Positions 43,719 to 53,885 of a stretch of 64,000 nt of DNA are shown piece by piece. The stretch comes from Salsuginibacillus kocurii DSM 18087. Its GTDB lineage: Bacteria > Bacillota > Bacilli > Bacillales > Marinococcaceae. The translations under genes and the position numbers were made by a program. Location of the stretch: contig NZ_KB898624.1 of assembly GCF_000377705.1 (NCBI RefSeq), forward strand, positions 302,516 through 366,515. Direction: 5' to 3'. The first letter of the stretch is position 1, and the number at the start of each line of letters is the position of its first letter. Under the pieces are notes generated by a model. The model had not been told where the DNA came from and did not search any database. It saw nothing but the letters and a program-made list of their open reading frames with translations.

Positions 43719-45337
43719 GTCGTTACCTCCGCATATTCAAGCATTTCACCATCTAAAGACCACGTTTTTGCTTCTGTAATCTTAACATTTACAAGCTCAC
43801 CAATTGCCTCGTTTGGCCCACGAAAATTAACGAGTCGATTACGGCGTGTTCGGCCAGCCAATACTTCATCATTTTTCTTGCTGGTTCCTTCAACTAGTAC
43901 TTCAACTACTTGACCTTCATGTTCTTTATTTTTGCGAGCAGAAATACTGTTTACTAGTGCATTTAAACGAGCCAGCCGCTCTTTCTTTACTTCCATTGGT
44001 ACATTGTCTTCCATCTTGGCTGCAGGTGTACCGTCACGTGGAGAATAAATGTAGGTAAAGGCGCTGTCATAATCCATTTCCTCCACTAATGTCAACATCT
44101 CCTGAAACTGTTCTTCCGTTTCATTTGGAAAACCGACGATTAAATCGGTGGTAAACGAAGCATGTGGCATCGCTTCTTTAATCTTGTGGGCAAGCTCAAC
44201 ATATTGCTCACGCGTATATTTTCGAGCCATTAGCTTAAGAATCTGATTGTTGCCATGTTGGACAGGCAAATGGATATGCTCAAGCAGATTCCCGCCTTTT
44301 GCCAATACTTCAATTAAGTGATCATCAAAATCACGCGGATGGCTGGTCGTAAATCGAACGCGAGGAATGTCTACTTTACGGATCTCATCCATCAAATCGC
44401 CAAGCCCTACACCTTCTTCAAGGTCTTTACCATAAGCGTTTACGTTTTGACCAAGCAGGGTAATTTCTTTATATCCCTGTCTGGCCAAGTCTCGAACCTC
44501 CATAATAATATCCTCTGGACGTCGGCTTCTTTCTTTGCCCCGCGTATATGGTACGATGCAATAAGTACAGAACTTATCACAGCCATACATAATATTTACC
44601 CATGCTTGGGTTTTACCTTCTCGTTTACGCGGCATGTTTTCTACGACATCGCCTTCTTTCGTCCATACTTCCACGACCATTTCTTTGCCAAGAATTGCGT
44701 CGTGCATCAATGAAGGCAAGCGGTGAATATTATGAGTGCCAAAGACAAGGTCAATATGCTGGTGCTTTTCCAAAATGCGGTTAATAACAGATTCTTCCTG
44801 CGACATGCAGCCGCAAACGCCGATGACAAGCTCCGGCTTTTCTTTTTTAAGCGGCTTTAAATTTCCAATTTCACCAAACACTTTATTTTCAGCGTTTTCG
44901 CGAATCGCACACGTATTCAAAAGAATGGTATCAGCTTCATACACATCATCTGTAGCTTCAAAGCCCATTTCTTCTAAAATCCCAGCCATGTTTTCCGTAT
45001 CATGAACATTCATTTGACAACCGTAGGTACGGATCAAATATTTCTTCCCGTGGCCGATTCCTTTCATTTGTTCCGGAATCTCAAAATCATAATGAACTTC
45101 TACATCTTCTTTCCCACGACGTTTTCCTTTTTTATAATCGGGCTGGTCGTGAATTAAGATTTCACGGCCGCCAATTTTCATAAATGTTTTTCCTTCTTCA
45201 TTTTCCTGAAATTCAGCTTTAGTAAAATCAAAGTATTTGCTATAATCTTTATCCTTTTTAAGCGACGAATCAGCGTCGGATTTTAAGTCCTGGCTCGAAA
45301 CGTGCTCTTCATTTTTTCTATACTTATTTTCACTCAT
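43715..45337 (-). CDS. miaB: tRNA methylthiotransferase MiaB
   Basis: MiaB is a radical-SAM enzyme that adds the 2-methylthio group to i6A37. The 540 residues include a charged N-terminal extension of about 100 residues. The UPF0004 domain follows with three cluster cysteines (YGCQMN, NTCAIRE, GVCGCM), then the radical-SAM CxxxCxxC in [16 protein letters not shown] and a C-terminal TRAM domain. AAAGGAGT precedes the ATG. Together with MiaA it completes the ms2i6A37 pathway. Confidence 0.96.
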   Translation of the reverse strand: MSENKYRKNEEHVSSQDLKSDADSSLKKDKDYSKYFDFTKAEFQENEEGKTFMKIGGREILIHDQPDYKKGKRRGKEDVEVHYDFEIPEQMKGIGHGKKYLIRTYGCQMNVHDTENMAGILEEMGFEATDDVYEADTILLNTCAIRENAENKVFGEIGNLKPLKKEKPELVIGVCGCMSQEESVINRILEKHQHIDLVFGTHNIHRLPSLMHDAILGKEMVVEVWTKEGDVVENMPRKREGKTQAWVNIMYGCDKFCTYCIVPYTRGKERSRRPEDIIMEVRDLARQGYKEITLLGQNVNAYGKDLEEGVGLGDLMDEIRKVDIPRVRFTTSHPRDFDDHLIEVLAKGGNLLEHIHLPVQHGNNQILKLMARKYTREQYVELAHKIKEAMPHASFTTDLIVGFPNETEEQFQEMLTLVEEMDYDSAFTYIYSPRDGTPAAKMEDNVPMEVKKERLARLNALVNSISARKNKEHEGQVVEVLVEGTSKKNDEVLAGRTRRNRLVNFRGPNEAIGELVNVKITEAKTWSLDGEMLEYAEVTT

Positions 45338-45556
45338 TGTTATACTCCTTTCAAACTGCCACGTTCGGTTTCATTATAAATTGTTCCGAGGCAGGTTACA
45401 ATGACTTGACCCTCTTCTACCTTTAATTTCTTAAAATCGTAAGAAAAAGACTAGTCCCTGACTTAGCTACAGCCCGTTTTCTAGAAGTGCCCTGTTTTGA
45501 ATAGTATGTAGACACACTACTTCGAAGCAAGGGCTATTAGCAGTGTTCGGCTGCCC

Positions 45557-45583
45557 AAAAAACCGCCGCATATAAAGCGGCGG
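45557..45583 (-). terminator. Terminator after the ABC-class ATPase gene
   Basis: CCGCCGC/GCGGCGG stem followed by six Ts on the minus strand. Confidence 0.9.
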
Positions 45584-45592
45584 TTCATCCTA

Positions 45593-47278
45593 CTATGACT
45601 GTTTCATATTTAATGTGCGCATACGATTAATAGCAGCAGCCACTTCATAACGTCGTGGAAGTGCTAAATCACCAGGGTGTTTCCCTTTAAACGGAGAAAT
45701 AACTTCAAGCCCTTTTTTCTCAACATCAGCCTCATAAGCATCTAACACCTGATTTAACGTGAGAGAACCATCAAAATAGTGCTTAGCTAAATACCGAATT
45801 GCTTCAGCTATGGCACGGGTTTGGCTTGGGTCGGTCAACTGTTCGATAAACGAAAGGTCAATATCTGTAGTACCATAGATAATTTTATGTTTACCCTTAC
45901 TGTCCACTTTTTCTTTCTTCCCTTTCGTAGCATTAAAGCTATCAGGTGTAATGTTTCTAGAAGGAAGGCTTCCGAAAGTAGCGCCTGCTTCTTTTTGCCG
46001 CTCTTCGCCAAAGGAGTTCGCAATACGTTTTGCTTCTTCAGTTACATAATAAGGCTGATAGGCATCCATCATAATCACATGGTCAGCTACATCAAAATAA
46101 TCACCAGCACCACCCACTACTAGCACAGTGGAAACGCCATGTTCATCATAAAGCGCTCTGACCTTATCAATGAAAGGTGTAATCGGCTCTTTATTTTTAG
46201 CTACGAGTGCCTGCATTCTTGCATCACGAATCATAAAGTTGGTGGCACTAGTATCTTCATCAATTAACAAGACAGATGAACCCACCTCTAATTGTTCTAC
46301 AATATTGGCAGCTTGGGACGTACTACCACTTGCATTTTCAGAGGTGAAAGCCTGGGTATCTTTATTGTTTGGCAGATTCGAAATAAACGGAGAAATGTTG
46401 ACCCCAGTTACACTACGCCCATCTTCTGCTCTTACTTTCGCTGCTGATTCTGCGCTTACTACGAATTCTCTCCCATCTCCGGCAATGTGGTCATATACAC
46501 TGCGCTCTAATGCTTCTAGAAGTGTACTCTTTCCATGGTAGCCGCCGCCTACGATAATCGTTACCCCGGCTTGAATCAGCATTCCCGTGACCGTTTTTCC
46601 GTGAGGTAAGTCTACTGTTTCTTCTAATTCTGTTGGAGCAGTAAAGGTAGTAACGTCTGCATGAGAAAGAGGGCGGTCACTTATCCCGCTCTCACGTGGC
46701 AACACAGAGCCGTTAGCGACAAAGCCGATAGCCCCTCGGTCATGTACAAACTGACGCAAAGCTTCCTGCTGGTCTGCGAGTTGTAACTGTTGCTCTCTTT
46801 TTTCTGCGCTGTGCTTTAGTAGTCCTTGTTCAATGGCACGCGGGAGATCTTTTGTTAAGCGGTTAGCTGCCTGCCGCCCTAAAATCGTACGTCCACGCGC
46901 AGGCAAATGAAGGGACAATCGAACTTCTGTCTTATGTGCATCGACCACGACTGCCGTGCGCTCCAATATTTCCTGCCCCGGCCGGTCAATCATGATTCCC
47001 TTCTGAAGGTTTTCGTTGCGCAGGCTTTGATAAATAGAGCGGGCCAAAAAATCTGTTAGAGCCGTACGTCTAGCTGGTGTAGACACCCATTCTTTCTGCA
47101 GGCCAAGCTCGTCATTTGATACTTCAATGCGCATGCGAGAAGGACTCGCGTAGGGGTCAGCTTGGATATGATCAATATGTAAAATAAAGTTAGAGGCCTG
47201 ATAGGTCCCCAACGTGTCTTTGTATGCTTTGTACCCTTTTCCATCGATTCGTGTTAATGTTTGCTGCAATTGTTTCAT
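45593..47278 (-). CDS. Predicted ATPase of the ABC class (COG3044 type)
   Basis: The 561-residue protein lacks membrane segments. It has a P-loop GGGYHGKST in the context VTIIVGGGYHGKSTLLEALE, LLIDEDTSATNFMIRD in place of Walker B, and SVTGVNISPFI. These match the uncharacterised PF09818/COG3044 ATPases. The family's function is unknown; the ABC-like core suggests a nucleotide switch, perhaps on nucleic acid. It is a single-gene unit here between spoVS and miaB, where B. subtilis has tdh and kbl. Confidence 0.9.
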   Translation of the reverse strand: MKQLQQTLTRIDGKGYKAYKDTLGTYQASNFILHIDHIQADPYASPSRMRIEVSNDELGLQKEWVSTPARRTALTDFLARSIYQSLRNENLQKGIMIDRPGQEILERTAVVVDAHKTEVRLSLHLPARGRTILGRQAANRLTKDLPRAIEQGLLKHSAEKREQQLQLADQQEALRQFVHDRGAIGFVANGSVLPRESGISDRPLSHADVTTFTAPTELEETVDLPHGKTVTGMLIQAGVTIIVGGGYHGKSTLLEALERSVYDHIAGDGREFVVSAESAAKVRAEDGRSVTGVNISPFISNLPNNKDTQAFTSENASGSTSQAANIVEQLEVGSSVLLIDEDTSATNFMIRDARMQALVAKNKEPITPFIDKVRALYDEHGVSTVLVVGGAGDYFDVADHVIMMDAYQPYYVTEEAKRIANSFGEERQKEAGATFGSLPSRNITPDSFNATKGKKEKVDSKGKHKIIYGTTDIDLSFIEQLTDPSQTRAIAEAIRYLAKHYFDGSLTLNQVLDAYEADVEKKGLEVISPFKGKHPGDLALPRRYEVAAAINRMRTLNMKQS

Positions 47279-47430
47279 CGTCTGTTCTCACCTCTGCCTT
47301 TCTCGGTCGCTGTCTTCATTTTAATAAACCGTAGTTAACATATAAAGGATGGGATCTATTTCTTTTTCAAACTACCTCAACGTATAAATTGCTCAATGGC
47401 CAACGAAATAGGTTTTGAATAAGCTTACAT

Positions 47431-47477
47431 AAAAAAGCTGCCCAAGCAGCGCGTTACATTTACGCTTGCTGGACAGC
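47431..47477 (-). terminator. Terminator after spoVS
   Basis: GCTGCCCAAGCAGCG pairs imperfectly with CGCTTGCTGGACAGC, followed by six Ts on the minus strand. Confidence 0.8.
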
Positions 47478-47515
47478 CTGCTAAGTGAACGTGCCACTTC
47501 AAGCTTTGTCTTCAC

Positions 47516-47776
47516 CTACCTGGGTTCTACAATTAATTTAATCGCTGTCCGTTCTTCACCATCGATTTCAATATCTGTAAACGCTGGAATACAAACGAGG
47601 TCAATTCCACTTGGAGCTACAAAGCCCCGAGCTATGGCAATCGCTTTAATGGACTGATTGAGAGCTCCGGCACCAATAGCTTGAATTTCCGCTGCGCCTC
47701 TTTCACGAATCACACCTGCCAATGCTCCTGCAACTGAATTAGGGGTGGATTTAGCTGATACTTTTAATACTTCCAT
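47516..47776 (-). CDS. spoVS: Stage V sporulation protein SpoVS
   Basis: SpoVS is a small Alba-like protein needed for spore coat assembly and for progress past stage V. The 86 residues, with KVSAKSTPNSVAGALAGVIR and GAGALNQSIKAIAIARGFV, are almost invariant across spore formers and match here. AAGGAGG precedes the ATG. It lies downstream of ymdB, as in B. subtilis. Confidence 0.97.
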   Translation of the reverse strand: MEVLKVSAKSTPNSVAGALAGVIRERGAAEIQAIGAGALNQSIKAIAIARGFVAPSGIDLVCIPAFTDIEIDGEERTAIKLIVEPR

Positions 47777-47966
47777 TCTTAGTACCTCCTTATATGGATG
47801 ATGCCCTCATCTACTATATTCACTAAGATTATGCATATTCCTGTTAACAGTTGAAATCTTTTTTAAATAAGGCTGAGTAATGTTGATATTTCTTCCATGG
47901 TCTAGAGCCTAAACTAAATATAGAATAACTAATCTATGAGGTTCCATCAGCTTTAGCTGATGACCC

Positions 47967-48761
47967 TTACTCATAAAATGGATGATCTTCATTAATGAGG
48001 AGGCGTTCTATTTTTTTTGCTTTTTTTGTTTTCGGATCCAATTCAAGATAGACTCCACTTAATTGTTCCCTTCCTGTGTCAACTTCAAACCTTGCTGGCA
48101 AACCTGTTTTAAATTTTTGTATAATGGTCTCTCGTTCCATCCCAAGAATGCCATCATACGGGCCCGTCATCCCCACATCGCTTAGATAAGCTGTCCCGTT
48201 AGGTAAAATTCGTTCATCCCCAGTCTGTACATGGGTATGGGTACCGATCACCGCAGAAACCCTGCCATCTAAATACCAGCCCATAGCCTGTTTTTCACTT
48301 GTGGCCTCGCCATGAAAATCTACAAAAATACAGTCCGAGCGGTCTTCAATCTCAGCTAGTATCTGATCCACTTTTTGAAACGGACAATCAAGCGGCGGCA
48401 TGAACGTCCGTCCCATCAAATTAATTAAACCAAGCTTAACCCCATTAATATCAAGGATTTTATAACCATTACCAGGCGTTCCTTCCGGGAAATTCGCCGG
48501 GCGGATCAGGTTAGGCGCTTCTTCAATAAATTCAAAGATTTCTTTTTTATCCCAGGCATGATTGCCGAGTGTAATCGCTTGAGCGCCGGCATTTAACAAT
48601 TGTTTATATATTTTTTCTGTAATTCCTTTCCCATGGGCAGCATTCTCTCCGTTAATAACTACCATGGACGGACGGTACTTTTTCTTCAGTTTTGGTACAT
48701 ACTCTTCTACCATCTTTCGACCTGGAGACCCTACAACATCTCCAATAAACATCAATTTCAT
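47967..48761 (-). CDS. ymdB: Metallophosphoesterase YmdB
   Basis: YmdB is a calcineurin-type phosphodiesterase (active on 2',3'-cNMPs) that affects biofilm and motility bistability. The 264 residues have the dimetal ligands GDVVGSPG, NGENAAHGKG, GNHAWD, DFHGEATSEK and GTHTHVQTGDE. It follows rny, and in B. subtilis rny and ymdB are likewise neighbours. AAAGGA precedes the ATG. Confidence 0.95.
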   Translation of the reverse strand: MKLMFIGDVVGSPGRKMVEEYVPKLKKKYRPSMVVINGENAAHGKGITEKIYKQLLNAGAQAITLGNHAWDKKEIFEFIEEAPNLIRPANFPEGTPGNGYKILDINGVKLGLINLMGRTFMPPLDCPFQKVDQILAEIEDRSDCIFVDFHGEATSEKQAMGWYLDGRVSAVIGTHTHVQTGDERILPNGTAYLSDVGMTGPYDGILGMERETIIQKFKTGLPARFEVDTGREQLSGVYLELDPKTKKAKKIERLLINEDHPFYE

Positions 48762-49024
48762 TTTTGCATTTTCCTTTCGTTAAAGCACTTTATGGACCTC
48801 AATAATGTTAATATTTGCCCTTAAAGATGAGTTGAAAGCTGCTTCATTACCGTTTCTGCTTCTACCCTACACGTTTTTTATCTTTTTTAAAACCCTAACG
48901 GGAATAAAGAAATCCGGAGAAAGCTCTAGCTCCTTGAGGCAAATGATCAATCGTTCTTATTTACTGTTGCTTTGGAAATTGCTAGAGATACAACTCCCCT
49001 TCATTTCCAGGACTCAAGACATAG

Positions 49025-49048
49025 AAAAAGCGACACACGAAGTGCCGC
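49025..49048 (-). terminator. Terminator after rny
   Basis: GCGACAC/GTGCCGC stem with a TTCG-type loop, followed by five Ts on the minus strand. Confidence 0.85.
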
Positions 49049-49059
49049 TTATTTAGATA

Positions 49060-50625
49060 TTATTTTGCGTATTCAACTGCCCTTGTTTCTCGAATTACGG
49101 TTACTCGAATATGGCCTGGATAATCCAGTTCACTTTCGATTTGCTTCGTAATGTTTTGTGCTAATCGATGCGCAAGTGCATCATCAACGACATCTGGTTT
49201 TACCATGATGCGTACTTCTCTTCCTGCCTGAATGGCATACGTTTTTTCAACACCCTCAAATGATTCTGCAATCTCCTCCAGCTTTTCTAACCGACGAATA
49301 TAGGTTTCTAATGTCTCACGACGAGCACCTGGACGGGCTGCGGATAAAGCATCTGCAGCAGCTACGATCGTGGCAATCACCGAAGTTGCTTCGGTGTCTC
49401 CATGGTGAGAAGCAACACTGTTAATAACTACTGGATGTTCTTTATACTTCGTCGTAAGTTCGACACCAATTTCTACGTGCGAACCTTCCACTTCATGATC
49501 AATTGCTTTCCCGATATCATGCAAAAGCCCAGCCCGGCGAGCAAGTTGTTCATCCTCACCCAGTTCTGCTGCCATAAGACCGGACAAATAAGCAACTTCT
49601 GTCGAATGTTTCAGCACATTTTGTCCATAGCTTGTACGGAATCTCAAACGACCAAGAATTTTGATCAGGTCTGGATTTAAAGCATGAATGCCAACTTCAA
49701 ATGTCGTTTGTTCCCCGTACTCTCGAATCATTTCATCGACTTCGCGTCTTGCTTTATCAACCGTCTCTTCTATTCGTGCCGGATGAATCCGACCATCCTG
49801 GACGAGGCGTTCAAGAGCTGTACGTGCGATTTCTCTTCGAATTGGATCAAATCCTGATAAAATGACCGCTTCTGGTGTATCATCAATGATTAGGTCGATT
49901 CCAGTCAATGTTTCTAGTGCCCGGATATTTCGACCTTCACGCCCGATAATTCGACCTTTCATTTCATCATTCGGAAGATTGACTACAGAGACTGTTGTCT
50001 CAGCTACGTGGTCAGCTGCACAGCGCTGAACGGCGGTCGATAGAACTTCTTTTGCTTTTTTGTTGGCCGTTTCTTTAGCTTCGTCGGTCCGCTCTTTAAC
50101 CATGATGGCAAGCTCATGTTCCAATTCTTGCTCCGTCTCTTTTCGAATAGTCTGTCTTGCCTCTTCCCGAGACATATTGGAAACACGCTCTAATTCATAA
50201 TACTGCTTTTCTAACAGCTCCTCCACTTTGCTATTCATCTCATCAATTTGTTGCTGTTTCTCAGCCAAAGTGCTCTCTCTCGTTTCCAATGATTCTTCTT
50301 TTTTATCGAGAGTTTCACTTTTTCGGTCTAGAGTTTCTTCTTTATGAAGCAAGCGGTTTTCCTGTTTTTGAATTTCATTTCTTCGTTCGCGAAGATCCTG
50401 TTCAGCTTCCGAGCGAATCTGATGTGCTTCATCTTTTGCTTCAAGAATCACTTCTTTATGAGCTGCATCAGCATTTCGTTCAGCTTCTTCCCGAATTTGT
50501 TTTGCAGCTTCTTCGGCGCTCGAAATCTTTGCTTCTGCTAAGGATTTGCGTACGATATAACCGATAACCCCGCTTAAAGCAGCAACGACAATCAGCAAAA
50601 TGGAGATGAGAAAGATGTTGTCCAT
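49060..50625 (-). CDS. rny: Ribonuclease Y
   Basis: RNase Y is the membrane-anchored endoribonuclease that starts mRNA decay in Bacillus. The 521 residues have one N-terminal transmembrane helix (about 5-24), a long coiled coil (30-200), a KH domain with [15 protein letters not shown], and an HD domain with [20 protein letters not shown] precedes the ATG. Its specificity factor gene ricA is 5 kb downstream. Confidence 0.97.
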   Translation of the reverse strand: MDNIFLISILLIVVAALSGVIGYIVRKSLAEAKISSAEEAAKQIREEAERNADAAHKEVILEAKDEAHQIRSEAEQDLRERRNEIQKQENRLLHKEETLDRKSETLDKKEESLETRESTLAEKQQQIDEMNSKVEELLEKQYYELERVSNMSREEARQTIRKETEQELEHELAIMVKERTDEAKETANKKAKEVLSTAVQRCAADHVAETTVSVVNLPNDEMKGRIIGREGRNIRALETLTGIDLIIDDTPEAVILSGFDPIRREIARTALERLVQDGRIHPARIEETVDKARREVDEMIREYGEQTTFEVGIHALNPDLIKILGRLRFRTSYGQNVLKHSTEVAYLSGLMAAELGEDEQLARRAGLLHDIGKAIDHEVEGSHVEIGVELTTKYKEHPVVINSVASHHGDTEATSVIATIVAAADALSAARPGARRETLETYIRRLEKLEEIAESFEGVEKTYAIQAGREVRIMVKPDVVDDALAHRLAQNITKQIESELDYPGHIRVTVIRETRAVEYAK

Positions 50626-50929
50626 GTCTTTTCACCTCCCGTTGCTACGTCATCATTCGTTTCAGTCAATTTCAAACATAAATACTAGTAAGATGTTGCT
50701 TCCTGCGGGTTTTAAACTTTAACGGAGATAGCAGACATTCCACCGATTACGATCAATCGGTTTTAATTGGTGTTGAATGTTCGTTTTTCAGCAATACTTA
50801 CATCCATCAAAATTCTTGCAAAAACGTATATTATAGAAAAATATGAATGAAAAGGATGATTCTCATTCTACACAATTGTATCTTTCAATATAGGGAGTGT
50901 CAAGATTACGACACATCCTGGATGCAGAA
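50626..50929. other. Gap between recA terminator and rny
   Basis: I see no gene. It holds the rny promoter region, with AT-rich sequence around 50825-50900. Confidence 0.5.
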
Positions 50930-50963
50930 GAAAAAAACACAGCACGTATACTACGTGCTGTGT
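50930..50963 (-). terminator. Terminator after recA
   Basis: ACACAGCACGTA/TACGTGCTGTGT perfect stem followed by seven Ts on the minus strand. Confidence 0.95.
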
Positions 50964-50972
50964 AACGAAACG

Positions 50973-52010
50973 TTACGCTTCTTCTGAAGATTCATCAGCA
51001 GTCGAAGAGCTTTCAACCTGATTATTATTTAATTGATGATGCTCTCGTATTCTTCCTTCAATATCAGTAGCAACAAGCGGATTTTCAGTTAAATACTGCT
51101 TGGCATTTTCCCGGCCCTGCCCCAGGCGTTCTCCTTCAAAGGAATACCAAGCTCCGCTTTTTTGAACAATATCAAGATCACTGGCGAGGTCAAGAATAGA
51201 ACCTTCACGCGAGATTCCTTCCCCATACATAATATCAACTTCTGCCTGTTTAAAGGGGGGAGCTACTTTGTTCTTCACAACCTTAAGTCGTGTTTTGTTT
51301 CCTACCATTTCATTTCCTTGTTTCAATGTTTCAGCCCGACGCACTTCCAGACGCACAGAAGAATAGAATTTTAAGGCTCGTCCGCCCGGGGTAGTCTCAG
51401 GGCTTCCAAACATAACTCCTACTTTCTCACGAATTTGGTTAATAAATACGGCAATGGAATTGGTTTTGCTAATCGCTCCGGAAAGCTTACGCAAGGCTTG
51501 GGACATTAAGCGAGCCTGCAAACCAACGTGACTATCTCCCATTTCCCCTTCAATCTCTGCCTTAGGAACAAGAGCAGCTACAGAGTCAACGACAATAATA
51601 TCGACAGCTCCGCTTCGTACAAGTGCCTCAGCAATCTCTAATGCTTGTTCCCCTGTATCAGGCTGAGAAAGAAGCAATTCATCAACATCTACCCCTAAAT
51701 GCCGGGCGTAGACAGGGTCAAGAGCATGCTCAGCATCAATAAAAGCAGCTTGGCCGCCATTGCGCTGCGTTTCTGCGATGGCATGCAGAGCGACCGTAGT
51801 CTTACCAGAGGATTCCGGTCCATATACTTCCACAATTCGTCCTCTTGGGTATCCACCGACGCCTAAAGCAATGTCCAGGGCAAGAGCTCCACTGGAAACA
51901 GTAGCAATGCGATCTTCCCCCTGTTCTCCCAATTTCATGATTGAGCCTTTGCCGAATTGCTTTTCAATGTTTCGTAGTGCTTGATCCAAAGCAGCTTTAC
52001 GATCGCTCAT
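50973..52010 (-). CDS. recA: Recombinase RecA
   Basis: RecA performs homologous strand exchange and triggers LexA self-cleavage. The 345 residues have Walker [10 protein letters not shown], the Walker B segment [10 protein letters not shown], loop L2 with [21 protein letters not shown] and the C-terminal domain. The tail is rich in Asn, Gln, Ser and Glu. AAGGAGAG precedes the ATG, and a LexA-like box lies 115 bp upstream. Confidence 0.98.
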   Translation of the reverse strand: MSDRKAALDQALRNIEKQFGKGSIMKLGEQGEDRIATVSSGALALDIALGVGGYPRGRIVEVYGPESSGKTTVALHAIAETQRNGGQAAFIDAEHALDPVYARHLGVDVDELLLSQPDTGEQALEIAEALVRSGAVDIIVVDSVAALVPKAEIEGEMGDSHVGLQARLMSQALRKLSGAISKTNSIAVFINQIREKVGVMFGSPETTPGGRALKFYSSVRLEVRRAETLKQGNEMVGNKTRLKVVKNKVAPPFKQAEVDIMYGEGISREGSILDLASDLDIVQKSGAWYSFEGERLGQGRENAKQYLTENPLVATDIEGRIREHHQLNNNQVESSSTADESSEEA

Positions 52011-52124
52011 AATCTATACTCTCCTTCTATATCTGGCCATAATCCACACTTGGGGTGGAGACCTTAATAATCAATATCTAATATATATCATACCTTGTTT
52101 TGCTTCATTTGCCAACAAAAAAGG

Positions 52125-52136
52125 GAACATTTATTC
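52125..52136 (-). promoter_or_regulatory. LexA box upstream of recA
   Basis: On the minus strand GAATAAATGTTC, within CGAATAAATGTTCC, differs from GAAC-N4-GTTC by the same C-to-T change seen in the B. subtilis recA operator. Confidence 0.7.
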
Positions 52137-52193
52137 GCTTATGTGATAAATCAATTGCAGAATAATGTCAGGGAGAGAGATAAAGAAAAGAAG

Positions 52194-52220
52194 GGAGTCA
52201 CCCTAAATAAGGGCAACTCC
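52194..52220 (-). terminator. Terminator after the DEAD-box helicase gene
   Basis: GGAGTCACCCT and AGGGCAACTCC form an imperfect stem followed by CTTCTTTTC on the minus strand. Confidence 0.75.
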
Positions 52221-52276
52221 TAAATTGGTTCGCACAAACAACAAACCTGAAATTTGCTTGTTTTTAAGCACCAGGA

Positions 52277-53866
52277 TTATTTGCGCTTTTTAGGGCGGGG
52301 TTTGGCTGGTTCAAGGTTCACTTTCGCTCCATTAACTCTGGAATTACGAAGCCCTTCATAAAGGAAAGGAGCTGTGTCTTGTGGAACTTCGACAAAGGTG
52401 AAATTCTCAAAAATATCAATTCGCCCAATTGCTTTTGCAGAGAGACCCACTGTGTTCGAAATTTCTTGGACAAGAATTTTAGGGGTAAGGTTGACGTTTT
52501 TACCAACATTAATGAAAAAGCGCACCATGCCCTCGGACGCACCAGTTTCCCCAAAATCATATCCTTCAGAGCTATTTGATGAAGTAGCATCCGATTGAAA
52601 ATTCATCTTCATTAGTGCTTGGACTAATACTTTTGGTTCATACTTCTCCAAGAGCTCGTCAGAAATGGTATCAAATAGCGAAACATCTACACCATTGTCA
52701 ATGACAGCAGACACTTGTTGCTTCCAAGTCTCCTGCTGTTTCTCAACAACTTCTTCAATACTTGGTACAGCCTGCGCTGGAATACTAGCTTTAAGCTCAC
52801 GTTCAATGGAACGAAGGTGTTTCATTTCACGCGGCGTAACCAACGTAAGGGCCTGCCCAGTATTTCCTGCCCGCCCTGTGCGGCCAATACGGTGTACATA
52901 ACTTTCCGGGTCCTGTGGAATATCATAATTTATAACATGAGTAACGTTATTTACATCCAAGCCACGTGCAGCCACGTCAGTTGCAACTAAAAACTCTACT
53001 GCTCCGTCACGGAACTTTTTCATAACTGCATCCCGCTGTGACTGTGTAAGGTCACCATGTAATCCATCAGCCAAATAGCCTCTTGCCTGCAGAGCTTCTG
53101 TTAATTCAGCCACTCCTTTTTTGGTGCGGCAGAAAACAATAGCAAGATCTGGGTCGCGGCTGTCAACAACCCGGCAGAGTGAATCTAATTTATTACGTTC
53201 AAGCACCTTATAATAAATTTGTTCAATCGATGGCGCTGCCACTTCCCCTTTACTAATCGATACCGTTTTAGGCTCCTGCATATAACGTTTTGAAAGTTTC
53301 TGAATCGGAGGGGGCATGGTTGCTGAGAAAAGCAATGTCTGCCGTTCTGTGTTCACTTGCTTCAAAATGGTCTCGATATCTTCAATAAAGCCCATATCAA
53401 GCATTTCATCTGCTTCATCAAGCACCATAGTACTCACTTGGTCAAGCTTTAGTGTCTTGCGGCGCAAATGGTCTTGGACCCGGCCTGGTGTTCCAATTAC
53501 GACATCGACACCTTTTTTTAGTGCTTTAATCTGATGCCCGATCGACTGGCCCCCATATACCGGAAGCGTGCGTACGCCAATATGCTTAGCCAGCTTCTGT
53601 AGCTCACCTGAAACTTGAATAGCAAGTTCACGGGTTGGAGTTAATACAAGAGCCTGTACATGCTTTGTCTTTTTTATTTCATTAACGATCGGAATCCCAA
53701 AGGCAGCTGTTTTTCCTGTACCAGTTTGAGCCTGTCCGATCAGATCGCTTCCCTCTAATATGACAGGAATTGCTTTATCTTGTATCGGAGATGGCTCTTC
53801 AAATCCCATTTCTTTGATTGCTTTTTTTAGTTCGTCTTTAATTTCTGGACTTTCGAATACATTCAT
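52277..53866 (-). CDS. DEAD-box RNA helicase with DbpA-type RNA-binding domain
   Basis: The 529-residue protein has the full set of helicase motifs: AQTGTGKT, PTRELAIQ, TPGRVQDH, LDEADEM, SATMPP, the domain-2 motifs including ARGLDV and HRIGRTGRAG. A Gly/Ser-rich linker follows, then a C-terminal domain with VRFFINVGKNVNLTPKILVQ and IDIFENFTFVEVP, the DbpA/CsdA RNA-binding fold, and a basic KPRPKKRK tail. It unwinds RNA, probably in ribosome assembly or cold adaptation. It is 19 bp downstream of cinA, an insertion between cinA and recA relative to B. subtilis. Confidence 0.93.
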   Translation of the reverse strand: MNVFESPEIKDELKKAIKEMGFEEPSPIQDKAIPVILEGSDLIGQAQTGTGKTAAFGIPIVNEIKKTKHVQALVLTPTRELAIQVSGELQKLAKHIGVRTLPVYGGQSIGHQIKALKKGVDVVIGTPGRVQDHLRRKTLKLDQVSTMVLDEADEMLDMGFIEDIETILKQVNTERQTLLFSATMPPPIQKLSKRYMQEPKTVSISKGEVAAPSIEQIYYKVLERNKLDSLCRVVDSRDPDLAIVFCRTKKGVAELTEALQARGYLADGLHGDLTQSQRDAVMKKFRDGAVEFLVATDVAARGLDVNNVTHVINYDIPQDPESYVHRIGRTGRAGNTGQALTLVTPREMKHLRSIERELKASIPAQAVPSIEEVVEKQQETWKQQVSAVIDNGVDVSLFDTISDELLEKYEPKVLVQALMKMNFQSDATSSNSSEGYDFGETGASEGMVRFFINVGKNVNLTPKILVQEISNTVGLSAKAIGRIDIFENFTFVEVPQDTAPFLYEGLRNSRVNGAKVNLEPAKPRPKKRK

Positions 53867-53885
53867 TTGTTCATCACCTTTTCTA